A stretch of 47,075 nucleotides of DNA, taken from NCBI GenBank assembly GCA_937893155.1, contig CALBGU010000197.1, positions 1 to 47,075 on the forward strand, read 5' to 3'. Positions 15,448-22,916 of this stretch are shown here, piece by piece (positions within the stretch are counted from its first letter, which is position 1; each line of letters starts with the position of its first letter). Under the pieces are notes generated by a model, which saw only the letters and a list, made by a program, of their open reading frames with translations, ran no database searches and was not told where the DNA came from. Source of the stretch: an uncultured Treponema sp. GTDB lineage: Bacteria; Spirochaetota; Spirochaetia; Treponematales; Treponemataceae. Made by a program: the position numbers and the translations under genes.

Positions 15448-16128
15448 ATGACATTCAAAGACATTTTCAAAAAATCATTTCTTGAGGGATTTTCGCGCTA
15501 CGATATGTCGCCCGTGAATATCATCATCGTTATGGCGATTTCGTCGGTGTTTGCGCTGTATATCTTTTTGGCGTATCGGCTTTTGACGCGGAAGACGTTT
15601 TATTCAAAGACGTTTAATATTTCGCTCGCGGCGGTTACGGTGATTACGACGGCGGTGATTTTGACGATTCAGTCAAGCGTGGTGATTTCGCTCGGTATGG
15701 TCGGTGCGCTTTCTATCGTGCGCTTTAGGACGGCGGTGAAAGAGCCGATGGACTTGGCTTTTATGTTCTGGGCGATTTCGACGGGAATTATCTGCGGCGC
15801 GGGATTGGCGGAGATTGCGTGTGTGCTCGCGTTTGTTTTGACGATTGCGCTGTTTGTGCTTGACCGCATTCCTGTGGGCAAAGCTCCTGAAATCCTGATG
15901 ATTAGCGCGGAAGGATATGACGCAGAAGAGGGGATTGTGGCGGTTGTGAAAAAGTACAGCGCGTATTACACAATAAAAAGCCGCTCGCTTGCGAACAATC
16001 GGGCGGACTATGTGATTGAGCTGCGTGCAAAGCCAAACGCGGACGCGAGCTTGATAAAAGAAATATCCGCGATTAGCAGTGTGTCGTCTTCAAGTATGCT
16101 CCGCCACGACGGCGAAGTTACCGTTTAG
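15448..16128 (+). CDS. DUF4956 membrane protein
   Basis: 226 residues with four predicted membrane helices in the first ~145 residues (around residues 22-44, 55-72, 75-90 and 105-135) and a soluble C-terminal domain (~145-226) that looks ACT-like or ferredoxin-like. The segment SLGMVGALSIVRFRTAVKEPMDLAFMFWAI is the strongest family mark: charged residues inside a hydrophobic stretch, as in DUF4956/MgtC-like proteins. ATG 15448 follows AGGAG at 15436-15440. It lies 106 bases after the VTC gene, probably co-transcribed, and its stop overlaps the convergent toxin gene by four bases. Function unknown; co-occurrence with VTC and CotH suggests phosphate polymer or exopolysaccharide handling at the membrane. 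Confidence 0.83.
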   Translation: MTFKDIFKKSFLEGFSRYDMSPVNIIIVMAISSVFALYIFLAYRLLTRKTFYSKTFNISLAAVTVITTAVILTIQSSVVISLGMVGALSIVRFRTAVKEPMDLAFMFWAISTGIICGAGLAEIACVLAFVLTIALFVLDRIPVGKAPEILMISAEGYDAEEGIVAVVKKYSAYYTIKSRSLANNRADYVIELRAKPNADASLIKEISAISSVSSSSMLRHDGEVTV

Positions 16129-16559
16129 GCTTTTTCTTTTACAAGGTCGTCAAGCACTTGCACACTCACTTCCGAAATCTGCGCAAGTTGCTTGTCATTC
16201 GTCAAAAACACATCGCATTTTGCATACTGCGCGGTCGCAAGATGAATTGCGTCCATACCTTTTAATCCAGCATATTTCGCGCGGAGTTTTGCGGCGATAG
16301 TTGTAATCTCATCATTCGCCGCAACGAGAGTTAGATTCAAAAGAGCCTTGAACTTTTCAAAATCTTCAATTTTTTCGCGATTATTCAGACGAAATGGAAC
16401 GACTAAATATTCTGTGTTCAGCAATGTTGACGAAAAGAATTGAACTTGGTTATCCAAGCCGTATTGAATCAAGCTTTTTACAGACTGCTTATACGGCTCT
16501 TTGTTGTCCAAAAAATAAATGACAGGCGCAGTATCGAAATACATCTTATCGATTATCAT
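16125..16559 (-). CDS. PIN-domain toxin (VapC-like ribonuclease)
   Basis: 144-residue PIN-fold endoribonuclease of the VapC type. Acidic metal-binding residues are in place: Asp9 in YFDTAPVIYFLD, Glu in LLNTEYLV, Asp in GLKGMDAIHLATA and Asp in FLTNDKQLA. Length and motif order are those of type II toxins that cut tRNA or rRNA. The upstream antitoxin gene overlaps its start by 14 bases, the usual coupled order (antitoxin first). Its 3' end overlaps the end of the convergent DUF4956 gene by four bases. Confidence 0.88.
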   Translation of the reverse strand: MIIDKMYFDTAPVIYFLDNKEPYKQSVKSLIQYGLDNQVQFFSSTLLNTEYLVVPFRLNNREKIEDFEKFKALLNLTLVAANDEITTIAAKLRAKYAGLKGMDAIHLATAQYAKCDVFLTNDKQLAQISEVSVQVLDDLVKEKA

Positions 16560-16776
16560 CGCGAATGCTCCGAATATAGCTATTCACATTTTCAGGAAAT
16601 ATTTGTCCGCCTCTGCCGCTTAGAGCTTCTAAAGCCTCCATACGTTCTTCGACACTCATTGCATCAACAGCTTTTTCTACATAAATAGAAACGGTTGCGC
16701 CGTCGTATTCTTTCGGGATTTCCCTATCGAGTACGACGGTTTGTCCGTGGATTTTTCCGTTTAGTGTTGCTATCAT
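16546..16776 (-). CDS. antitoxin partner of the PIN toxin
   Basis: 76 residues. The N-terminal half (MIATLNGKIHGQTVVLDREI, then ATVSIYVEK) looks like a small beta DNA-binding or AbrB/DUF104-like domain. The C-terminal half is charged and probably wraps the toxin. The start at ATG 16776 is fixed by AAGGAGG at 16783-16789; the frame continues to 16896, but that part is antisense to the TagF-like gene. The 14-base overlap with the toxin and the size support the assignment. It follows the TagF-like stop by 20 bases, so read-through from the polymer operon is possible. Confidence 0.75.
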   Translation of the reverse strand: MIATLNGKIHGQTVVLDREIPKEYDGATVSIYVEKAVDAMSVEERMEALEALSGRGGQIFPENVNSYIRSIRDDNR

Positions 16777-16796
16777 AGAAGCCTCCTTTTTGAACT

Positions 16797-18044
16797 TTAG
16801 GCAATGTGCGCGATGGCGGGGGGATTTTCGAGTTCGGCGAGTTTGTTTATCATATAATCCGCCGTCAGCTTGCCAGCCTCCCCGATGTGCTGCCATGCTT
16901 GTGCCTTATACTTCGCGCGCAATGCTGCAAGCTCTGGGCTGTCGGAAGCGTTCTTGATGACCTCCGCGATGTTCGGGAAATCCTCTTCCTTGATGGGAAT
17001 ACCGATTTTCTGCAATGTTGTAACCGCCCACGGTTCGTGTCCTGTGTCGTAAATATCGTACGGCAGCAAATCCATCTCGGCATTCGCGTACATAACAGGT
17101 TTGTCGCACAAAAATGTATAATCGTAGACGATGCCAGAAAAATCCGAAATCATAATGTCTGCTTTCTTGAGCGAATAAATGTTGTCGCGCTCATTGTCCC
17201 ATACCAGATTTTTCGCGTCTTTGTAACGCTCGTGCAATCGGTCAAGCATATCTTTTTCGCTGATTCGGCTCTGCGGATGCGGGCGCACGATGATTCTCAT
17301 ACCGCTTTTCACGAGCGGGTCGAGCAATTTTTCGCCGTAAAGCCCCAGCAGCGCGCTCTTTCCCCACGACGGACTGACCAAAACGGTGAACTCGTGGTTC
17401 TCTTCGGCAGGAATGGCGGCGATTTTCTCTTTGAGCACATCGAGATAAGTGCAGCCGACGGTGATGAGCTCTTTGGCAGGAAGGTTGCGCTGTTTTTCGA
17501 GCAATCGAATGTCGTCTGCCTGATAATCGCCCGTCATCAGCACGCTGTCAAAATAATCCAAGCCGAACAGACGGTACATCGTTGAGTCGGTGCAAGAGTG
17601 GAAAATGTGGCTGTAATGCTTCACGTTTTTGCTTCGCTTGAGCTGATATACCTGCAATCCCGGTGTCGTCATCAAAACAATCCCCGCCGAAAGCATATTC
17701 AGCTTTGCATACGCGACGTTTCCCGTGCCGATACATTCCGCTTTTACAAACTCAAACTTTTTCTCAAAAATCGGGTCGTCCGTAGTGCCTGTGAAATAGG
17801 TCAGCTCGATTTTGCGCCTCTCAAACTCTTCGGCGACGGGCAGAAACACAGTGTAATATCGCTTGTCTTCGCAGTAGACGACGTATTTTTTGTAGGATTT
17901 ATCAATTTCTGCGCCTTTTTTCCCTGCGAACAAGAGCTTGAGCTTCAACAGCAGAGCCTTTGCCAAAAAAAACAGCGTTGCCGCCGCGCCAATCAAGATT
18001 GAAAACAACATAGACCCTGTTCCCGGGTCAATATAAAGAAGCAT
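16797..18044 (-). CDS. CDP-glycerol glycerophosphotransferase (TagF/TagB)-like protein, copy 1
   Basis: 415 residues. Residues 1-40 form a membrane anchor that begins with YIDPGTGSMLF, identical in the paralogue at 32128. The rest is a GT-B-like Glyphos_transf domain: TTPGLQVYQLKRSKNVKHYSHIFHS, LVSPSWGKSALL, IIVRPHPQSRIS, the signature DIMISDFSGIVYDY, and a closing helix bundle. TagF/TagB enzymes transfer glycerol- or ribitol-phosphate from CDP carriers to wall or capsule polymers at the inner face of the membrane. The gene order (nucleotidyltransferase-aminotransferase fusion immediately upstream) suggests a CDP-activated donor made by that neighbour; the exact group is inference. The start has an ACGGAG ribosome site, and five 24-bp repeats lie just upstream (18069-18188). 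Confidence 0.82.
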   Translation of the reverse strand: MLLYIDPGTGSMLFSILIGAAATLFFLAKALLLKLKLLFAGKKGAEIDKSYKKYVVYCEDKRYYTVFLPVAEEFERRKIELTYFTGTTDDPIFEKKFEFVKAECIGTGNVAYAKLNMLSAGIVLMTTPGLQVYQLKRSKNVKHYSHIFHSCTDSTMYRLFGLDYFDSVLMTGDYQADDIRLLEKQRNLPAKELITVGCTYLDVLKEKIAAIPAEENHEFTVLVSPSWGKSALLGLYGEKLLDPLVKSGMRIIVRPHPQSRISEKDMLDRLHERYKDAKNLVWDNERDNIYSLKKADIMISDFSGIVYDYTFLCDKPVMYANAEMDLLPYDIYDTGHEPWAVTTLQKIGIPIKEEDFPNIAEVIKNASDSPELAALRAKYKAQAWQHIGEAGKLTADYMINKLAELENPPAIAHIA

Positions 18045-18068
18045 ATTTTTCTCCGTATAAACAAAAGT

Positions 18069-18188
18069 GCTTGACTACAATCAAGCGGTTATGCTTGACT
18101 ATAGTCCTGCACTAGTGCTTGACCATAATCCTCTCATACCGCTTGACTATAATCATCTCACACCGCTTGACTATAATCCAGCGGTGTG
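18069..18188. repeat. five tandem 24-bp repeats upstream of the TagF-like gene
   Basis: The core GCTTGACTATAATC (with changes C/T, A/G) begins at 18069, 18093, 18117, 18141 and 18165, exactly 24 bases apart, with variable 10-base spacers. The array fills the gap between the end of the nucleotidyltransferase gene (18195) and the TagF-like start (18044), i.e. the 5' region of the latter. The plus strand is open across it and would repeat LDYN, but has no ribosome site and then runs antisense to the neighbour. Confidence 0.92.
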
Positions 18189-18194
18189 CATTTA

Positions 18195-20162
18195 CTATTT
18201 TTCGATAAACTCCTTAATCAAATCGCGCACTTTATCCATATCCGCTTTTGGCGCGACGGTTATGCGCATTGAAAGCCTGCCTGCCTCTGTCCAAAGGCGC
18301 ACGAGATAGCCGTTGTCGGCGAGGTAGTCTTTGAGTGCCTGCACATCGATGCCGTCGAAGTGGATAAAGATGAAGTTCGCTGCAGAATCAAACGCCTTTA
18401 CGCCTTTGATTTTGTTGATTTCGGCAATGAAATCCGCTTTAAGCTGAATGATTGTCTTGGTCAACTCATTGTAATATTTCTTGTCTTCCAATGCGGCAAT
18501 CGCGACTTTTCGACCGATGTTAGACACGCGGAACGGATTAAGGTCGAGCTTGAACACCTGACGCGCCATCGGAGTGCAAAGACCGTAGCCAATGCGAACA
18601 CCTGCCAAGCCGTAGAGCTTTGAGAAAGTGCGCGCAAAAACGACGTTGTTGTATGTGGTCAAAAGATATTTTGCGTCGTATTTCACGGTTGAGAAGCCCA
18701 AATATGCTTCGTCCACGATGACGAGCGATGTCGGGTTTTCTTTGATGACGCGCTCAAGGTCTTTCGGGCTGATAACTGCGCCTGTCGGGTTGTGCGGCGT
18801 GGTGATGACGATAATGCGCGGCTTTTTCGACGCGGCTTCGCTCATCAAGCCGTCAATGTCGAACTCGTATGCGTTCTCTCCCGGCTTGATGTCGTAGTAT
18901 GCAGGCTTTGCAAAGTGCAGCTCGATAACTGATTTGTAGTAGTTCCACGCTGGCGCAGAAATCAAAACAACATCGTCTTTGTTCAGCACGAGCGTCATAA
19001 TCGTCTTGATAACGTCGGAAGAACCAGAGTGAATGAAAATGCTGTCTGTGCCGAGCTCGGTTCTCTTTGAAATCTCGACTGCAAGAGCGTCGTCGCGCGT
19101 GAGGTCGTAAAGATAGAGGTCTTCCATCTTTGCGTTGTGCAATACGTCGAGGCACTTTGGAGATGGTCCAAAGAGATTTTCATTGACGTGCATACGTCCC
19201 GTGAGCTGCTCTGTTGCAACGACGGAATACTGCTTTGTGTCGGTGTAATTTGAGAGGTATGAAATGCGCTGTGTTGAGTTTACGAGTTCCTCTTCCTGAA
19301 AGAACTGGTCGATGAAGTCTTTGAAGTTCGGATAGAACTGCAAGATGTCTTCTGTGGTGTCGAACTCTTTGCATTCCGCGTCGTCGTAGCGTTTGATTTT
19401 CATCAAAAGCTCGGTGATGTGCTTAATCTGGAAATCGTCCCAGAGCATATATTTCATATCTGGGTCGTAGTATTCTTTGACCATCAAGTCAACAAACTTT
19501 GCGCTGAAACTCTTTGAGAAAAATGCCTCTCCGATGGTGTACCACGCCTTTTCGCCGCCTTTTTTGACCGATGTCATATAGCCGCGGTCGTCGAGTGATT
19601 TGACGCAGTATTCATTGCAGAACTCGTCTGAATACAAACAGCCGTAGTATGAATCATAGACGTAATCGCGATAGACATTGTGTGCAAACCAGTTGTCAGA
19701 GCAGCAGATATAAGATGCCTTGATGTAGTCTTTTGCAGCGTAGAGCGAAGACATATTGTTTTTCTCTTCCCACTCGTTGTTGTCGATGACGATGAGTTCA
19801 GGATATTTTTTCGCCATTTCGTAGTATCGCTCTTTGAGATATCCGACGACAAGGACGATTTCTTTGATGCCTGCGTCGTGCAGCTGCTTGATTTGGCGTT
19901 CAACCATTGTGTCGCCTTTTATCTCGAAAAGACCTTTCGGCAAATAGTTCGACAATGGCATACAGCGGCGGCTTCGTCCTGCTGCCATAATGATTGCATT
20001 GTCAACCTTGTACGGCGCGAGGGCTTCCATTCCTGCGTCTGTAACACAATCCTTTTCAACCCAACCCGCTTTAGTGCAAGCGAGAACTGTGTCTTTTGAA
20101 AATGTTGCTGTGTCTTCGCCTCTGCGCACAGCCATAAGATAATCGAATTCTTGTTCGGTCAT
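18195..20162 (-). CDS. winged-helix / nucleotidyltransferase / PLP aminotransferase fusion, copy 1
   Basis: 655 residues in three parts. Residues 1-50 look like a small winged-helix or MarR-like leader. Residues 53-290 are a LicC-like sugar/choline-phosphate nucleotidyltransferase: IIMAAGRSRRCMPLSNYLPKG (56-76), metal Asp156 in CCSDNW, VIDNNEWEEKNNMSSLY. Residues 315-655 are a class I/II PLP enzyme of the HisC/CobD type: HVNENLFGPSP, Asn458 in TTPHNPTG, Asp484 in VDEAYLGF, Schiff-base Lys515 in RTFSKLYGLAGVRIGYG. Known relatives pair CTP-dependent activation with transamination or decarboxylation to make CDP-amino-alcohols or CMP-aminophosphonates (PntC of T. denticola is a precedent for such a fusion). 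No PepM or Ppd gene lies here, so a phosphonate is not supported. Last large gene before the TagF-like gene on the minus strand. Confidence 0.85.
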   Translation of the reverse strand: MTEQEFDYLMAVRRGEDTATFSKDTVLACTKAGWVEKDCVTDAGMEALAPYKVDNAIIMAAGRSRRCMPLSNYLPKGLFEIKGDTMVERQIKQLHDAGIKEIVLVVGYLKERYYEMAKKYPELIVIDNNEWEEKNNMSSLYAAKDYIKASYICCSDNWFAHNVYRDYVYDSYYGCLYSDEFCNEYCVKSLDDRGYMTSVKKGGEKAWYTIGEAFFSKSFSAKFVDLMVKEYYDPDMKYMLWDDFQIKHITELLMKIKRYDDAECKEFDTTEDILQFYPNFKDFIDQFFQEEELVNSTQRISYLSNYTDTKQYSVVATEQLTGRMHVNENLFGPSPKCLDVLHNAKMEDLYLYDLTRDDALAVEISKRTELGTDSIFIHSGSSDVIKTIMTLVLNKDDVVLISAPAWNYYKSVIELHFAKPAYYDIKPGENAYEFDIDGLMSEAASKKPRIIVITTPHNPTGAVISPKDLERVIKENPTSLVIVDEAYLGFSTVKYDAKYLLTTYNNVVFARTFSKLYGLAGVRIGYGLCTPMARQVFKLDLNPFRVSNIGRKVAIAALEDKKYYNELTKTIIQLKADFIAEINKIKGVKAFDSAANFIFIHFDGIDVQALKDYLADNGYLVRLWTEAGRLSMRITVAPKADMDKVRDLIKEFIEK

Positions 20163-20227
20163 AATCTATAAAACTCCTACAGATGATATATTCATTCTAT
20201 TGTTATTCAATAGATTTTTCAATGATG

Positions 20228-22906
20228 TTAATGCCCGTTTTTCCAGTTGTCAGGATTGAAAATATCATCATGTACACTGTACCATTCGTTAGGCTTTGCA
20301 GTATAGGTGTATTTTCCGTTTTTCATTGCTGTATTGTTGTGATTCATAAATAAATGCTGTTCGCCCTGCTTTTCGGACATATCAATATTCTTTTTCGTGT
20401 GAGGGTGAATTGCTAGACCATTATTCTGCTCGTTCTCTTTGAGGTCGTGAGTGCAGAGAAACGGCACATCGCATTGCGTCATAAAAGTGTTGTCAATTTT
20501 TAGCTCTCCTTTATCATCAAAATCCTTAAAAAGCAAAAGCGGATTGCAACCTTCGACTTGACACACATTATTGTTTTTGAAAACACTAGTGCGGATTAAA
20601 ACGCCGTGGTCAGACGCAATGACAATTCGTGTATTATCATACATACCTTCTTGTTTTAGATACGCAATCCATTTTGCTACAAGATGAATGCTTGCCGCTG
20701 CTGAATAATAATCTGCCATATTGCCAAATGCGCTGTTGCTTGCTTTTATGTCGTCAATATCTTTGGGAAGTGTGTATTCTGGTGCATCTAAATACATCGG
20801 TTCATGCGGAAGCAGATTGTGAATAATCGTAAACGTGTCATTTTTTGCGTTAGAATCGGTGAGTTCTGGCAAAAAATCTAGCCCAGAATACGAATCGACG
20901 AAATTATCAGTATCTTGCAGTGTTTGCGATGACCAATAACTTTTTTTGTATATCGTTTCCCTCATAATCGCCGGCGCACAGCAAAAGAAACTAAGCCAAA
21001 TAAAATTACGCTTTATCAGAGTGCTTTTCACTGGCAACATATTGCTTCCGTGTCGGGAATACCATATTTTGCGGTATGTTCCATTTGTACGAACTGTTTT
21101 TACTTTCGGGTTGTCCTTGAAAAAGCCCTGTTGCAATTCAGCGTCTTCTGGATTTGCGAATGTTGTCTGAAATCCCATTTCGCTGAATAAAACGGGCATT
21201 GTGCTGATTCCCTCATTGACCTTATCAATCAGCTGCATGATTTCCCTTGCATTTGTCTGTTCAGGGCGATAATCATAGCCCCCAAGCATAGCAGGTGAAC
21301 CGACTATTGTATGAAGTCCGTAAGAAATTGTATTCGGATAATAGGTAAAGCCAGAATAAATTTCAGAAAGCTCTGGACACTCTTTTATGATTTCGGGAAA
21401 GAAAGAAGAAGTGAAACGGTCTAAAAAGAACACTACAATATTTCTTTTTGTTTTGGAAAGAGAATAAATCGGTTCTATTTCATCTGATTGCAATTCAGCA
21501 ACAGGTTCTAAGAGCTTATATTTTTTCTGAATGCTTGCTGTATGAAGCAAAGAAATGGCAGAGAGCGCGAAAATGAAAATAGTCAGTCCCCCCCCCCCCA
21601 TACTTTTTACTTTTTTTAACCGAACGAGAATGCACAGCAAAGATACTGCAATCGCAAGGACGAAAATATTAAAGAGTGAAAATGGAATATTTGTTTCTGG
21701 ACCTTTATCGAAAACAAGACTAGAGGAGAGATTGCCGTAATTGCCAGAGAAAACAAATGCGTTTATGAGCGCACCAGATGAAAGAAAAAGCGCAATGAGC
21801 GTAAAATTTGAGCGCAATGTAGTCTTTTCGTTTGAGAACAAAAAGAAAAGAGCGAGTGGCCAAAAAAGGCAAAAGCCTGCCGCTTGCGAAAATGTATTGA
21901 ACAAAAAATACAGAGGAGAACCATAGCCATCGATATTTGAAAACTCTGCGGGCGAAGAATAGATTACCGAAGATGGCAACATAAATCCTGTGAGAATACA
22001 GAGCAGAACACAAGAAATCAAGAAGAGTTCTAAGCACGTTTTTTTGTCGTTAATGCAGAAATACGAAAAGAATAATTTTGCGCCTTTTAGTAAAATCGGA
22101 GAAAGAGGAATAATAAGACCTGCAACGGCAAGCAACATTCTGTTTCCGAAGTTGCCCGTGTGTACAAAGAGCAGATAAATTGCCGAAAGCGCGTAAATAA
22201 CGACAGCGATACTATACAGCAATCGAATCATCAGCATTTTGGGCAATTTATAGCAGATATTTTTGAGTGTGGAAAAAATATTATTCATCGTCCAATACAG
22301 CACAAGTCCTGCGGGCATATTGTAAAGAAGAACGAGAAAAATACCTGCGCTTACAAAAATCTGGATTTTTTCTCTTGTTTCGTGCCCGCGAGAATAGATT
22401 AAGCCAGACGTAATATTGATAAGCGTCATCGCTATTGGAAGTACGTTTATGGTAAACTTACCGATTTTGAATAGCGCGTCTGCCTTTCCCATATCGCTGA
22501 TAAATAAAAACGAAGAGCCTTGCAATTGCTGTAAATGAGCCAAAAATGAATACGCCGCAATAAAAAACGGGATTTGAATCAATAGACCGAAACTTGAGCG
22601 CAACGCCATAAGCGGATGATAATGCTGTTGGCGGTAATAGGTGGAAATCATCATATACTGCTCGTCGCCTTTGAACGCCGTTTTGATTCGCTGAATTTGT
22701 TTTTTCATACGGTTTTGTGTTTCGCGCTCAATTTCTTGCCATTTTTCCGCAGTGATATAGAGAGGCAGGCAGAGAAGCGTAAAAATAAGGCTTACTCCGA
22801 TAATAGAAATACCTTGATTTTTGGAGGCAACAGAAAACAGCACATAGAAAAATTCTATGATTTGTTTTATTGGATAAATTGTAAGTGAATATAAAAATGA
22901 AAGCAT
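20228..22906 (-). CDS. YidC/Oxa1-like plus sulfatase/LtaS-like membrane protein, copy 1 (with G12 tract)
   Basis: 892 residues. Residues 1-220 match the YidC/Oxa1 insertase core: a first helix, a charged helical hairpin (RETQNRMKKQIQRIKTAF), then LRSSFGLLIQIPFFIAAYSFL and the late helices with PAGLVLYWTMNNIFS. Residues ~225-455 add about seven more membrane helices. Residues ~485-840 are an extracytoplasmic sulfatase/alkaline-phosphatase-fold domain like LtaS or EptA: metal Asp496 (VVFFLDR), nucleophile candidate Thr533 (GLHTIVG), His701 (NLLPHEP), Asp766-His767 (ASDHG). A run of 12 G (coding strand, 21599-21588; residues 437-440) lies between the membrane part and the sulfatase. It starts 10 bases after the stop of copy 2. 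Substrate unknown; phosphoglycerol or phosphoethanolamine transfer is the family precedent. Confidence 0.83.
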   Translation of the reverse strand: MLSFLYSLTIYPIKQIIEFFYVLFSVASKNQGISIIGVSLIFTLLCLPLYITAEKWQEIERETQNRMKKQIQRIKTAFKGDEQYMMISTYYRQQHYHPLMALRSSFGLLIQIPFFIAAYSFLAHLQQLQGSSFLFISDMGKADALFKIGKFTINVLPIAMTLINITSGLIYSRGHETREKIQIFVSAGIFLVLLYNMPAGLVLYWTMNNIFSTLKNICYKLPKMLMIRLLYSIAVVIYALSAIYLLFVHTGNFGNRMLLAVAGLIIPLSPILLKGAKLFFSYFCINDKKTCLELFLISCVLLCILTGFMLPSSVIYSSPAEFSNIDGYGSPLYFLFNTFSQAAGFCLFWPLALFFLFSNEKTTLRSNFTLIALFLSSGALINAFVFSGNYGNLSSSLVFDKGPETNIPFSLFNIFVLAIAVSLLCILVRLKKVKSMGGGGLTIFIFALSAISLLHTASIQKKYKLLEPVAELQSDEIEPIYSLSKTKRNIVVFFLDRFTSSFFPEIIKECPELSEIYSGFTYYPNTISYGLHTIVGSPAMLGGYDYRPEQTNAREIMQLIDKVNEGISTMPVLFSEMGFQTTFANPEDAELQQGFFKDNPKVKTVRTNGTYRKIWYSRHGSNMLPVKSTLIKRNFIWLSFFCCAPAIMRETIYKKSYWSSQTLQDTDNFVDSYSGLDFLPELTDSNAKNDTFTIIHNLLPHEPMYLDAPEYTLPKDIDDIKASNSAFGNMADYYSAAASIHLVAKWIAYLKQEGMYDNTRIVIASDHGVLIRTSVFKNNNVCQVEGCNPLLLFKDFDDKGELKIDNTFMTQCDVPFLCTHDLKENEQNNGLAIHPHTKKNIDMSEKQGEQHLFMNHNNTAMKNGKYTYTAKPNEWYSVHDDIFNPDNWKNGH
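21588..21599 (-). repeat. G12 homopolymer tract inside the YidC-sulfatase gene
   Basis: Twelve C on the plus strand, G12 in the coding strand, beginning with the G of codon 436. In the present length the gene is in frame. A change of one base would truncate the protein after the membrane part and remove the sulfatase domain. The two paralogues have no such run at the matching place. Confidence 0.95.
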
Positions 22907-22916
22907 AAATATTCTC

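Noticed and set aside
18067..18309. Plus-strand ORF with LDYN repeats
   Set aside because: The repeat pattern comes from a 24-base period in DNA; there is no ribosome site and the second half is antisense to the aminotransferase domain.
18195..20162. Phosphonate (2-aminoethylphosphonate) pathway assignment as in PntC
   Set aside because: No PEP mutase or phosphonopyruvate decarboxylase gene is in the window, and the PLP domain looks HisC/CobD-like rather than PhnW-like; kept only as a precedent.
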